NCBI GenBank assembly: GCA_018371275.1
Contig: JAHALF010000001.1
Span: 62,001 to 126,000, forward strand
Origin: Clostridiales bacterium
Lineage (GTDB): Bacteria > Bacillota > Clostridia > Lachnospirales > CAG-274
DNA: 64,000 bases
Reading direction: 5' to 3'
In this document: positions 43,968 to 52,969 of the stretch, piece by piece
How positions within the stretch are numbered: the stretch's first letter is position 1
Layout of the letters: the number at the start of each line of letters is the position of its first letter
Translations under genes and position numbers: made by a program
The notes under the pieces: generated by a model
The model's database searches: none
Told to the model about the DNA's origin: nothing
What the model saw: the letters and a program-made list of their open reading frames with translations, nothing else

Positions 43968-44780
43968 TTATAATTTATTTATTATTAAGGATTCTATATA
44001 TTCTATAAAGTCTGCAACTGCTCCATTTTCGCAACTTCCAGCAACAAAACTACACTTACTTTTTAAATAATTATCTGTTATATCTGTACAAGCACTTGTT
44101 CCAGATATTTCCATTATTTGTTCGTCATTGAAACTATCTCCTATAAAAAAGGTATTTTTTATGTCTATGTTTTTTTCACCACAAAACAATCTTAAAGCCT
44201 CACCTTTACTAATACCTTTTAAAACCATCTCAAATAGACTATCTCCAGATTGAACAAAATATACATCTTGAAAAAATTCATCTTCATTTAAACTTTTTAT
44301 TATCTCTTTAATTTTATTTTTATCTACCAAAAATAAAAATTTATAAAAAGGTCCTTTTAAATTTTCTAAATCAACTGTTAAAAAGTTTGTGTCAAATGTT
44401 ATCCTATCTGTTATATGATTTACATTTAAGTATCCATCTTCATTAACTGCAATAAGCCCCCAGTCTAAATTTTCATTAGCTATCTTTTTAAAATATTCAA
44501 AGCTTTTTTGTGGTAACATTTTATTATATAAAAATTTATTTTTAGAAAAATTATAAATGCTTGCCCCATTATTTATTAAAGAATATCCATTTATAGGAAC
44601 ATCCTTAACAAATTCTGTTAAATCACTTAAATATCTTCCTGTTGCAATACCGAAAGTTCCACCTTTATCTATAAATCTCTTAATAGCATCTATATTTCTT
44701 TTAGGTATACCTATTTCTGTCCTACCTAATGTTCCATCTATATCACTAAATAAGTATATTCCTTCAAATATATTACTCAA
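43968..44780 (-). CDS. HAD-superfamily (Cof/IIB) phosphatase
   Basis: About 270-aa HAD hydrolase with a IIB cap: motif I FSDIDGTLG, motif II TGRYLSD region, the lysine of motif III (GISKGEALRLF) and motif IV FIGDSFNDEQIME. Cytoplasmic. Two TTG codons can start it; the second (44780) has GAGGTG eight bases away, the first (44786) only two, so I use 44780. It is the last gene of the Ugp-like operon, so it may remove phosphate from the product of the phosphodiesterase; that is context inference. Confidence 0.88.
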   Translation of the reverse strand: MSNIFEGIYLFSDIDGTLGRTEIGIPKRNIDAIKRFIDKGGTFGIATGRYLSDLTEFVKDVPINGYSLINNGASIYNFSKNKFLYNKMLPQKSFEYFKKIANENLDWGLIAVNEDGYLNVNHITDRITFDTNFLTVDLENLKGPFYKFLFLVDKNKIKEIIKSLNEDEFFQDVYFVQSGDSLFEMVLKGISKGEALRLFCGEKNIDIKNTFFIGDSFNDEQIMEISGTSACTDITDNYLKSKCSFVAGSCENGAVADFIEYIESLIINKL

Positions 44781-44803
44781 GCTCAAAACACCTCATTTAA
44801 TAA

Positions 44804-46111
44804 TTATTTTAAAATGTCTAATTCTTTACCCATTAAACCACTCATTTTCACATTTGATAGCTTAGCAAGAGTTGGGCAAACATCTAGCATTTTTGCTTTT
44901 TTTATAACTGTATTACTTTTTATATCTGGTCCAAAAGCTAAAAGAGGTGGCTTGTTTCCTTTTTTTGTACTATGCCCGTGAGTTGCATTATATACATAAT
45001 AGCCTTCTTCACCTTTTTCTATTAATGTCTTACCTTTGTATTTTATACCAAAGTATGTTCCTAAAGTACCTTCTATTACAAAAGAAAAGTTTCCACTAAG
45101 GTTTTCTTCTTTTAAAGCCTCTTCTTTAGTATATATTCTATCTATGTACTTTGGATATTTTTCTTTAATTTCATTTAAAACTTTATATACTTTTTCTAAA
45201 TCTTCTTTATTATCTGGATTTTTTAATATTACTTGAGTAGAAAATCCTGCTGAAAAACTATATGCTATGTAATCTTTTGGATTTTCATTTTCATCTAGCT
45301 CTATAAGTCCGTTTTCTACAAATAATGTATTTAAATCAAATATACATTGTATATCTATTTGTCCGTGGTCTCCTAATATAATAAAGTTAGTATTACCATA
45401 TGTTCCTGCATCTTTAGTTGCTTGTATAAATCTACCTATTAATACATCTAATTGTCTTAAGCAGTCCTTTACTTCCTCTCCTTCAACACCATAAGTATGT
45501 CTTATATGGTCTAACCATATAATATGACATAATAATAAATCTGGTTTGTCAGTTTTTAAAATATCAAGAGCTATTTCTGGTGTAAATCTAACTAAATCAT
45601 TATTATTTTTCCAATCAAATTTTGATATATAGCTATCAAAATATCTTTCAAAGGCAATATCCGAAGAGGCATTTTTAAATAATTCTTCTGCCTGTTCATT
45701 ATGCCCCCTTTCTGGCCATATTTCTGGTACATTAATTCCTCTTTTATCACCTGCTGTAACTGGCCAGCAAACTGTTGAAACAGTTTTATTACTATTATAA
45801 ACGGCATCTACTATAGTCTCTGTCTTAATATTTTCTTTATGCCAATACCAGTTTGAACCCATTAAACTCCAATCGTGGTCTTTTGGCGATATATCAGATT
45901 TTTGATTATGAAAAATACCATGTTTATCTGGTGTAACACCTGTTACCATTGTTACGTGTATAGGATATGTCAATGTAGGATATATTTCTTCTAAATTTTC
46001 TACTATTGCAGCTTTTTCCTTTAATTTACTAAAATTAGGCATATTAAATAAAATTTCTAAATCATTTGTTTGTAAAGCGTCTAATGATAATACTACTAAT
46101 TTGTTATCCAT
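44804..46111 (-). CDS. Alkaline-phosphatase-superfamily phosphodiesterase (nucleotide pyrophosphatase type)
   Basis: 435-aa type I phosphodiesterase/nucleotide pyrophosphatase-like protein. Metal and nucleophile sites: LVVLSLDALQ near the N-terminus, the catalytic Thr in YPTLTYPIHVTMVTG, IWLDHIRHTYG, ILGDHGQIDI and the late ATHGHS. No signal peptide, so it is cytoplasmic and probably acts on an imported phosphodiester or related phosphorylated compound. It lies 11 bases after the binding-protein gene in the Ugp-like operon, by analogy with UgpQ. Exact substrate is unknown. Confidence 0.87.
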   Translation of the reverse strand: MDNKLVVLSLDALQTNDLEILFNMPNFSKLKEKAAIVENLEEIYPTLTYPIHVTMVTGVTPDKHGIFHNQKSDISPKDHDWSLMGSNWYWHKENIKTETIVDAVYNSNKTVSTVCWPVTAGDKRGINVPEIWPERGHNEQAEELFKNASSDIAFERYFDSYISKFDWKNNNDLVRFTPEIALDILKTDKPDLLLCHIIWLDHIRHTYGVEGEEVKDCLRQLDVLIGRFIQATKDAGTYGNTNFIILGDHGQIDIQCIFDLNTLFVENGLIELDENENPKDYIAYSFSAGFSTQVILKNPDNKEDLEKVYKVLNEIKEKYPKYIDRIYTKEEALKEENLSGNFSFVIEGTLGTYFGIKYKGKTLIEKGEEGYYVYNATHGHSTKKGNKPPLLAFGPDIKSNTVIKKAKMLDVCPTLAKLSNVKMSGLMGKELDILK

Positions 46112-46122
46112 AATAAATCTCC

Positions 46123-47421
46123 TTATTTACCTTGCAATATACTATCTATTTTTTCTTGATAAGTTTTTAATGTTTCTGTTACATCTTTTAAATTAACAAA
46201 TACTGCATCCATAACATTTATTAATTCTTTTTTTGCCTCAACATATTCTTTATTCATTGGTCTACCGTGTCCATAACTTTCTAATTGGTCTAAAGCAACC
46301 TTAAATTGAGGTCTTTCTTTAAATAAATTTTGTATTGCTTCTGTTTCTGTAACAGTTTTAGATGTTGGTACGTATCCTGTTGTAACAGTTGATATGGCTG
46401 CTTGTTCTGGACTAGTTATCCATTTGATAAATTCCCAAGCTGCTTGTTTTTCTCTATCACTAGCTTTACTTGTTATAACTAAATTACACCCTCCAGTAGG
46501 AACACCGTATTCTTTAGCCTTTGGTAAAAATGCTGTATTTATTTCAAAATTATTTTCTTCTGCAATTTGTAAGTTTTTAGTTAAATCTGCCGTTGAGGCA
46601 AACCACATTCCTGCATTTTGATTTAATATATCAGCTGAAACTTTAGATGAATCATCTCCAGAATGAGTTCTTATAATATTATCTTTAGCTAAATTTTGGA
46701 AAAATGTAAAGATTTCTTTTCCTTCATTCGTATTTAAATTTGTAGACTTTCTATCTTCACTTAAAATAGATGTACCATGTTGTAAAAAGAACCCTTCTAA
46801 TACCCAATCATAAGAATACATAGAAATTCCATATTTTCCTGTTTTTTCTTTAATTGTTCTTGCATAAGTTTCTAATTCTTCCCAATTTTTTGGTCCCTCT
46901 GGATTAAGCCCTGCCTCACTTAATAAAGTAGTATTTAAATATAATATAGGTGTACTTCTTAAATATGGTAAACCATAAAAGCTATCATTTACAATACAAT
47001 TTTCTAATAAACCTTCGTAAAAATCTGATGTATCAACATTGTCCTTTTGTATGTACTCATCTAAGGGAACAATTAATCCATTATTAGCAAATGTTTCAAT
47101 AGATGCTATTTCCATAACACTAACTGCTGGAACTTCCCCTGATATATGGGCCACTTGCAATTTTTGGTGTACATCATCATAAGACCCTTGATATTCTGCT
47201 ATAACTTCTATACCCTTTTCTTTACCAACAGTTTCATTAAATTTTTTTACCATATTTTCATTATTTTCTTGTATTTTATCTGTATATGCATACCAAAATT
47301 TAATTTTTGTAACTCCTTCACTATTATCTTTATCTACTTTCCCTGTTGTATTGCTAGAAGATGCTCCACAACCAGATAATAATAAAGCCCCACATAATAA
47401 TATAGATAATAATTTTTTCAT
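46123..47421 (-). CDS. ABC transporter substrate-binding lipoprotein (UgpB-like)
   Basis: 432-aa lipoprotein; lipobox LLSGCGAS. Family-1 solute-binding protein: IKFWYAYTDKIQENNENMVK at the start of the mature part, VPAVSVMEIASIETFANNG, GLPYLRSTPILYLNTTLL and AAWEFIKWITSPEQAAIST near the end. The proline-free PYLRSTPILYLN stretch and overall context resemble glycerol-3-phosphate binding UgpB. RBS AGGAGG. Member of the Ugp-like operon with two permeases and an ATPase. Confidence 0.9.
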   Translation of the reverse strand: MKKLLSILLCGALLLSGCGASSSNTTGKVDKDNSEGVTKIKFWYAYTDKIQENNENMVKKFNETVGKEKGIEVIAEYQGSYDDVHQKLQVAHISGEVPAVSVMEIASIETFANNGLIVPLDEYIQKDNVDTSDFYEGLLENCIVNDSFYGLPYLRSTPILYLNTTLLSEAGLNPEGPKNWEELETYARTIKEKTGKYGISMYSYDWVLEGFFLQHGTSILSEDRKSTNLNTNEGKEIFTFFQNLAKDNIIRTHSGDDSSKVSADILNQNAGMWFASTADLTKNLQIAEENNFEINTAFLPKAKEYGVPTGGCNLVITSKASDREKQAAWEFIKWITSPEQAAISTVTTGYVPTSKTVTETEAIQNLFKERPQFKVALDQLESYGHGRPMNKEYVEAKKELINVMDAVFVNLKDVTETLKTYQEKIDSILQGK

Positions 47422-47430
47422 AATTTCCTC

Positions 47431-48249
47431 CTATTTTTCACCCATATAAGTAAATGCCTTAATAATATGTTTTTGAGCTATTAAAAATACAACTATTATT
47501 GGTACTACTAAAAGTACATTTCCAGCCATTAATATTTGATAACTTATTCCACCCTCTACTTGTCTAAGACTAGATATACCAACTGTTAAAGGTCTTACAT
47601 CATTATTAGTAGTTAAAACTAGTGGCCAAAAATAATCATTCCAACTATTAATAAATGTTAATAACAACATAGTTATTACCGTTGGCTTTGCTATTGGTAA
47701 CATAATTTTAGTTAATATTTTCCACTCATTTGCTTTATCTAATCTTGCTGCCTCCAAAAGTTCTTCCGGCACTTGTTTAAAATTTTGTCTAAGCATAAAT
47801 ATAGAAAAAGCACTACAAGCAGATGGTAATATTAAAGATGTATAACTATTTATCATATTTAACTTACTAAATAATAAAAATACTGGCAAAAATATAAGTT
47901 GTGCTGGTATCATCATAGTTAATAATGTTGTACCAAATAAAATATTTTTTCCTTTAAACCTAAACCTATCAAAAGCATATGATGCTGGTATAACTGTTAT
48001 TAACTGACATAAAATTATACAAAATGTAACTATAATACTATTTTTTAACATACTCATAAATGGTATATTTCTAAATACTTGAACAAAATTATAAAATTGT
48101 GGCTCTAATACAAAAAATGATGGCGGCATTTTTAATGTTTGACCTAATGTTTTTAAAGATGTTAAAATCATCCAATAAAAAGGTATAAAAAATACTAAAA
48201 ATATAAATATATTTATTACTGTTTTTAAAATAATTTTTAAATATTTCAA
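47431..48249 (-). CDS. ABC transporter permease (UgpE/MalG-like)
   Basis: 272-aa six-helix permease. EAA loop: EAARLDKANEWKILTKIMLP; the preceding MLRQNFKQVPEEL is typical of the MalG/UgpE group. It starts on TTG at 48249, eight bases after GGAGG. Part of the Ugp-like operon. Confidence 0.92.
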   Translation of the reverse strand: MKYLKIILKTVINIFIFLVFFIPFYWMILTSLKTLGQTLKMPPSFFVLEPQFYNFVQVFRNIPFMSMLKNSIIVTFCIILCQLITVIPASYAFDRFRFKGKNILFGTTLLTMMIPAQLIFLPVFLLFSKLNMINSYTSLILPSACSAFSIFMLRQNFKQVPEELLEAARLDKANEWKILTKIMLPIAKPTVITMLLLTFINSWNDYFWPLVLTTNNDVRPLTVGISSLRQVEGGISYQILMAGNVLLVVPIIVVFLIAQKHIIKAFTYMGEK

Positions 48250-48260
48250 TACTAATCCTC

Positions 48261-49226
48261 CTAACGATAATGAACTCTTTTATCTAAATTTTTAAAATAC
48301 AATAAAGTACAAATACCTAATATAAACATAAGTACAACTCCTATTGCAGAGGCATATCCTATTTTATAAAACTTAAATCCATTTTCATAAATCATATTAA
48401 CAAATGTATTTGTAGAATTCATTGGACCTCCCTGTGTAATAAGATTTACAGGTTCAAATACTTTAAAAGAGCCTATTATATTCATAAGAGTTATAAAAAA
48501 TAAAGTTGGAGATATCATAGGTAATGTTATCTTAAAAAATGTTGTAATTTCAGATGATTTATCTAATTTAGCTGCCTCATATAAATAACTAGGAACTGCT
48601 TTCATTGCAGATATAATAATTATTGCATTATATCCTATACTTTTCCAAACAGCTATTAATATAAGAGAATTTAGTGCATATTTTGGGTCATCTAACCACC
48701 CAATACCTTTTAATCCAAAAATTTGTAAAAAAAAGTTTAATAAACCATAGTCTGAATCCATAAGCCACATCCATATAAAAGATATAGATACTAATGATAT
48801 AATATAAGGAAAAAAACTTATACTTTGTAAAATTCTATTTATTCTAGTATCTTTTTTTAAATATAAAGCTAGTAAAATCGATATTATTAATGATAATGAT
48901 ACTGTTAAAAACACATATTTAAAAGAATTTATACTAACTTGCCAAAATGTCTCATCTTTAAAAAGTGCAATAAAATTTTCAAAGCCAACAAAAGATTTAT
49001 CTTGCATTAAATCCCATTCAAAAAAACTTAAATAAACCATATAAAATATAGGATATATTACAAACATACCTAAAATTACAATAGCTGGTGTTATCATTAA
49101 ATATGGAATTAATCTTCTAAAAATGCTTTTATCAATAATATTTTTAGCACCTATATTATGTATAATAATATCTTTATTACTTGTCCCTTTTATTTTTGGT
49201 ATAGAAATACTTTTTAAATTATCCAT
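48261..49226 (-). CDS. ABC transporter permease (UgpA/MalF-like)
   Basis: 321-aa permease with a cytoplasmic N-terminal extension of about 35 residues, then six helices. EAA loop: EAAKLDKSSEITTFFKITLP; the C-terminal NTFVNMIYENGFKFYKIGYA is characteristic of the UgpA-type group. AAAGGG lies before the ATG at 49226. Confidence 0.92.
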   Translation of the reverse strand: MDNLKSISIPKIKGTSNKDIIIHNIGAKNIIDKSIFRRLIPYLMITPAIVILGMFVIYPIFYMVYLSFFEWDLMQDKSFVGFENFIALFKDETFWQVSINSFKYVFLTVSLSLIISILLALYLKKDTRINRILQSISFFPYIISLVSISFIWMWLMDSDYGLLNFFLQIFGLKGIGWLDDPKYALNSLILIAVWKSIGYNAIIIISAMKAVPSYLYEAAKLDKSSEITTFFKITLPMISPTLFFITLMNIIGSFKVFEPVNLITQGGPMNSTNTFVNMIYENGFKFYKIGYASAIGVVLMFILGICTLLYFKNLDKRVHYR

Positions 49227-49240
49227 ATAATATACCCTTT

Positions 49241-50266
49241 CTAATGTTCTATTCTCATTTCATCTTTATCAAAAAAATGTAAATCTTCATTTTTTATAAA
49301 AACTGTACAATTTTTGTCATTTATAACAGCCTTATTAAAGGTTTTAACCTGTATATTCCCACAAATTGTATTTATTTTATATAATATTTGATCTCCCAAT
49401 AACTCTTTTGTTATTATCTCTCCACGCAACTTTAAACAATCCCTATCTTCTTCTAAAATTGCCTTTTCTGGTCTAAAACCTATATAAAATGCTTCATTTG
49501 GTATAATTTCACTATTTGTATTAATATTTTCTTTTTTAATAACATTCATAGGTGGAGAACCTATAAATTTAGCTGTATAAACATTTTTAGGCTTTTCATA
49601 AATTTCCATAGGAGTTCCTATTTGCTGTACTTCTCCTTTATATAATAAAACTATTTTTGTTGCCATAGACATTGCCTCTATTTGATCATGTGTTACATAC
49701 AAAAATGTAGTTTTTAACTTTTGATATAACTCTATAAGGTCTGTCCTAATTTGCGTTCTTAATTTTGCATCTAAATTAGATAAAGGCTCGTCCATTAAAA
49801 ATACTTTTGGGTCTTTTACAATAGCTCTAGCAAGAGCTACTCTTTGTCTTTGTCCACCAGATAAATTTTGTGGTTTTCTATCTATAAAATCTTGCAGCCC
49901 AACTATTTTAACAGCTTCTAATATTTTTTCCTTTCTTTCTTCCTTTGGAACTTTCATATTTTTAAGACCAAACTCTATATTTTCTCTAACAGTCATTGTT
50001 GGATATAGTGCATAATTTTGAAATACCATAGCTATATTTCTATCCCCAGGGTCTACATTTTTCATATCTTTATCACCTATATATATATTACCATTTGTTT
50101 CTTTTTCAAGTCCTGCTACCATTCTAAGTATAGTTGATTTACCACAACCAGATGCTCCTAAAAGTACTGTAAAGCTACCATCTTCTATTTCTAAATTCAA
50201 ATCTTTTATAATAGGTTGGTTCTTTGTATACTCTTTATATATATTTTTAAGTAATATATTTGCCAT
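49241..50266 (-). CDS. ABC transporter ATPase (UgpC/MalK/MsmX type)
   Basis: 341-aa CUT1-type ATPase: Walker A GASGCGKST, Q-loop FQNYALYPTMTV, signature LSGGQRQRVALARA, Walker B FLMDEPLSNLD, switch VTHDQIEAM, and a C-terminal regulatory OB-fold (FIGFRPEKAIL-like GFRPEKAI). Start chosen at 50266 because GGAGG lies between it and the ATG at 50278. First gene of the Ugp-like operon. As ATPases of this type are often shared, it could also energise the ATPase-less permeases at 28.4-30.1 kb; this is inference. Confidence 0.93.
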   Translation of the reverse strand: MANILLKNIYKEYTKNQPIIKDLNLEIEDGSFTVLLGASGCGKSTILRMVAGLEKETNGNIYIGDKDMKNVDPGDRNIAMVFQNYALYPTMTVRENIEFGLKNMKVPKEERKEKILEAVKIVGLQDFIDRKPQNLSGGQRQRVALARAIVKDPKVFLMDEPLSNLDAKLRTQIRTDLIELYQKLKTTFLYVTHDQIEAMSMATKIVLLYKGEVQQIGTPMEIYEKPKNVYTAKFIGSPPMNVIKKENINTNSEIIPNEAFYIGFRPEKAILEEDRDCLKLRGEIITKELLGDQILYKINTICGNIQVKTFNKAVINDKNCTVFIKNEDLHFFDKDEMRIEH

Positions 50267-50311
50267 AAATTCCTCCAAAGTAATTGTTTTATTTAACTTT
50301 ATCTAAATTTT

Positions 50312-50414
50312 ATTATAATTTTAGTTAATACTCTATCAAATTTTTGTAAATATTTTATTTTATATTTGTAAATGTCATATTTATTTTTATATAATTTGTA
50401 AATAGTCTGTAAAT
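50312..50414 (-). promoter_or_regulatory. Promoter with four phased TTTACA repeats (Pho-box-like) before the Ugp-like operon
   Basis: On the minus strand a promoter TTGATA (+ 50334-50339), 16 bases, TATAAT (+ 50312-50317) is preceded by TTTACA units whose + strand copies are TTTGTAAAT at 50343-50351, 50365-50373, 50395-50403 and TCTGTAAAT at 50406-50414. Start-to-start spacings are 22, 30 and 11 bases. The last two form TTTACA-N5-TTTACA, the spacing of Gram-positive PhoP boxes (TT[A/C/T]ACA direct repeats). Confidence 0.6.
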
Positions 50415-50480
50415 TTTTCCTTTAAAACATTACTTATGTAAATTAATAGTTAATTATATTAAGTTATTAGTTTACATAAA

Positions 50481-50525
50481 AATAAGACTAATTAATATTT
50501 TATTTTAATATTAATTAGCCTTATA
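50481..50525 (-). terminator. Terminator after the PTS gene
   Basis: Inverted repeat of about 17 bp with one A/C mismatch (arms about 50482-50499 and 50507-50525), directly after the PTS stop. Confidence 0.75.
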
Positions 50526-50532
50526 ATATAAA

Positions 50533-52128
50533 TTATAAATTATTTATAAATGTTTCTAAATTAGATTTTATAACTGTAACTCGTGGACCATATATTATTT
50601 GGATACCTTCACCTTTTTTTATAACTCCAGATGCTCCACTAGATTTTAATATTGTTTCATTAACTTTACTTGAATCTTTTACAGTTATACGAAGTCTTGT
50701 AGCACAACAATCTAAATCACTTAAATTGTCTTTACCTCCAAGCCCTTCTAATATTATAGAAGATAATTCATCTTTAGAATCTTCTTTATTACTTTCAATT
50801 TTTTTACTATTTAAATCTTGTCTTGTATATAGTTTTACTTCTGCATCTTGTTCATCTTCTCTACCCGGAGTTTTAAAATTAAACTTTTTAATTAGGAAAG
50901 AGAATAAGAAATAATAAACTACAAAATATACTATACCAACAAATACAATATTTATCCAATTTGTTTTTGAATTACCTTGTAGTATACCAAATAATGTCAT
51001 ATCTATTAGTCCACCTGAGAATGTCATACCAACTCCTACTTTAAATATATGCATAAACATATAAGCAAGACCTGCAAATATACAATGTATTACATATAAA
51101 ATAGGTGCAACAAATAAAAATGTAAATTCTAATGGTTCTGTTATACCTGTTATCATAGACGTTAAAGCAGCTGATATTAATAAACTAGCAACAACTTTTC
51201 TTTTTTCTGGCTTAGCACATTTATACATAGCTAAGGCTGCTCCAGGTAAACCAAATATCATAAGCGGAAACTTACCTGCCATAAATCTTGTTGCTTCTGT
51301 ATTAAATTGTTCTATACCAGGTACTGCAAGCTCTGCAAAAAAGATATTTTGTGCACCCTCTATTAATGTTCCATTTACCATAGCAGTTCCACCAACAGCA
51401 GTTTGCCAGAATGGTAAATAAAATACATGGTGCAATCCAAAAGGTATTAATGCTCTTTCTAAAAAACCATAAACAAATGTTCCAGCATACCCAGAACTAA
51501 TAACTAAATCACCTAGCTTATTTATACCTAATTGTACTGTAGGCCATATAAAAAACATTAAAATACCTACAAAAAGATAAACAATGGCACTTATTATAGG
51601 TACAAACCTTGTCCCACCAAAAAAGGATAAAACCTGAGGCAACTCTATTTTATAAAATCTGTTATGAAGCGCTGCAACACCAAGACCAACAATAATACCA
51701 CCAAAAACTCCCATTTGTAACGATGGTATACCTAAAACAGATGCTGTAGATCCTGATAGCATCTGGTCTACTCCACCATTTATCTTAATTAATGCACTAA
51801 TAGAAGAATGCATTATAAAAAATGCAATAACCCCAGATAAGGCTGCAACTTCTTTTTCAGCTTTTGCCATACCTATAGCTACGCCCATAGCAAATATAAT
51901 TGGTAGATTGTCAAAAACGACACTACCAGCACTATTTAATATAGCAAAAAAATCATTTAAAATAGTGCCCTCTCCCATAATTTTAGTAAGGTTATATGTT
52001 TCTATCATAGTCTGGTTAGTAAATGAACCACCTATACCTAAAAATAACCCAGCTACTGGTAAAATAGCAATAGGGAGCATAAAAGACCTACCTATACGTT
52101 GCAAAACAGCAAAAATTTTGTCTTTCAT
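50533..52128 (-). CDS. PTS EIICB transporter (glucose/maltose/GlcNAc family)
   Basis: 531-aa phosphotransferase-system permease. The EIIC membrane domain (about residues 1-430, ten or so helices) contains the substrate signature FGLHHVFYLPFWQTAVGG and ITGITEPLEFTFLF (the GITE motif). A charged linker leads to the EIIB domain with its phosphorylated cysteine in DLDCCATRLRITV. It lacks EIIA, which must come from elsewhere. Sequence alone does not decide between glucose and alpha-glucoside (MalX/PtsG-like) use; with glycosidases around, either is possible. AGGGGTG precedes the ATG. Single gene with a strong promoter. Confidence 0.92.
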   Translation of the reverse strand: MKDKIFAVLQRIGRSFMLPIAILPVAGLFLGIGGSFTNQTMIETYNLTKIMGEGTILNDFFAILNSAGSVVFDNLPIIFAMGVAIGMAKAEKEVAALSGVIAFFIMHSSISALIKINGGVDQMLSGSTASVLGIPSLQMGVFGGIIVGLGVAALHNRFYKIELPQVLSFFGGTRFVPIISAIVYLFVGILMFFIWPTVQLGINKLGDLVISSGYAGTFVYGFLERALIPFGLHHVFYLPFWQTAVGGTAMVNGTLIEGAQNIFFAELAVPGIEQFNTEATRFMAGKFPLMIFGLPGAALAMYKCAKPEKRKVVASLLISAALTSMITGITEPLEFTFLFVAPILYVIHCIFAGLAYMFMHIFKVGVGMTFSGGLIDMTLFGILQGNSKTNWINIVFVGIVYFVVYYFLFSFLIKKFNFKTPGREDEQDAEVKLYTRQDLNSKKIESNKEDSKDELSSIILEGLGGKDNLSDLDCCATRLRITVKDSSKVNETILKSSGASGVIKKGEGIQIIYGPRVTVIKSNLETFINNL

Positions 52129-52188
52129 AGTAAAACACCCCTTTAATATTTAAATAAAAAATAAAAGTACTTATAAAAAATAAATAAA

Positions 52189-52271
52189 TATAATAAATTT
52201 TAAATATAAATTATGTATAAAATTTATTATACTGAGGATTTAATAATACTATCTTTTGAAAAATTTGTCAA
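52189..52271 (-). promoter_or_regulatory. Promoter and structured leader of the PTS gene
   Basis: Minus-strand promoter TTGACA (+ 52266-52271), exactly 17 bases, TATTAT (+ 52243-52248). The leader of about 100 bases contains an A/T-only 14-bp perfect stem (52218-52231 with 52189-52202, 15-base loop) followed by a T-rich stretch. This may be an attenuator, but no GlcT/LicT RNA site was recognised. Confidence 0.55.
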
Positions 52272-52918
52272 GTAAAAAATTATACTATTTAGCTTATATA
52301 TATATAATATATAATATATAATATACATCATTATTTTTTCAAAAATAAAAAATTTTATACATATATTTAGTATATAATTGTAATGATAAATGAAAAAACT
52401 AATGTAAATAATAAACAACATTATACTATACAATAAAAATATTATTTATAAAAATAAAATTATACATAACATAATATCTTTAATAAATTAATAAACTTTA
52501 ATCCTAAAAAATAAAGTATACTTTCTATAACAAAGTTTACAACCGAATTATATTTAACTATAGTAAAAAGAGAAATATCTATACCTTCTAATAATATAGC
52601 TATTAATCTAATTATAAGATACATTATAAAATATAAATTAAAAAATAGTATTACTCTATTTTTAAGTCTATTTTATAATTAAAATAATAATAAAAATAAT
52701 ATAAGTATATTTACAAATATAATATATATAATGTAGCTATAATTAAATAATATATAATATAAATGTCCCTACTTCTAAATATTTACTTTTTATATTATCA
52801 TATAAAAACTTATGTACACTATTTAAAAATTTTATATAACCCTCAAATCATAAACTTATAATCAAAACTTTTATACCTAATTTATCAAAAATTATATTTA
52901 TTAACATATCAACATTAA
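52272..52918. other. Gene-free AT-rich region
   Basis: About 650 bases upstream of the PTS promoter and downstream of the GH38 gene contain mainly A/T with stop codons in most frames. I see no tRNA, rRNA, recognisable riboswitch or repeat array. A short minus-strand frame (52460-52624) is the only coding-like stretch and is listed separately. It could be a decayed gene. Confidence 0.5.
52460..52624 (-). pseudogene. Possible small or decayed membrane protein gene
   Basis: A 54-codon minus-strand frame starts at ATG 52624. Its product is very hydrophobic (ILLEGIDISLFTIVKYNSVV, then ESILYFLGLKFINLL), with two potential membrane helices. The frame is open about 16 codons further upstream without a start codon, and no ribosome-binding site is visible. 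It may be a fragment of a former membrane protein or chance coding. No family recognised. Confidence 0.25.
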
Positions 52919-52965
52919 AGATGTACCTTACAATATTATTTTATATAATATTGTAAGGTACATCT
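52919..52965 (-). terminator. Hairpin terminator after the GH38 gene
   Basis: Perfect 21-bp stem with a 5-base loop (52919-52939 with 52945-52965), four bases past the GH38 stop. Only three Ts follow directly on the minus strand. Confidence 0.75.
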
Positions 52966-52969
52966 AATT

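Noticed and set aside
50343..50414. CRISPR-like array from the TTTGTAAAT repeats
   Set aside because: Units are only 9 bases, spacings vary (22, 30, 11) and there is no cas gene; a regulator-binding array fits better.
52227..52433. Minus-strand frame of 68 codons rich in Ile and Tyr
   Set aside because: It overlaps the TTGACA-N17-TATTAT promoter of the PTS gene and has no ribosome-binding site; composition looks like AT-rich noise.
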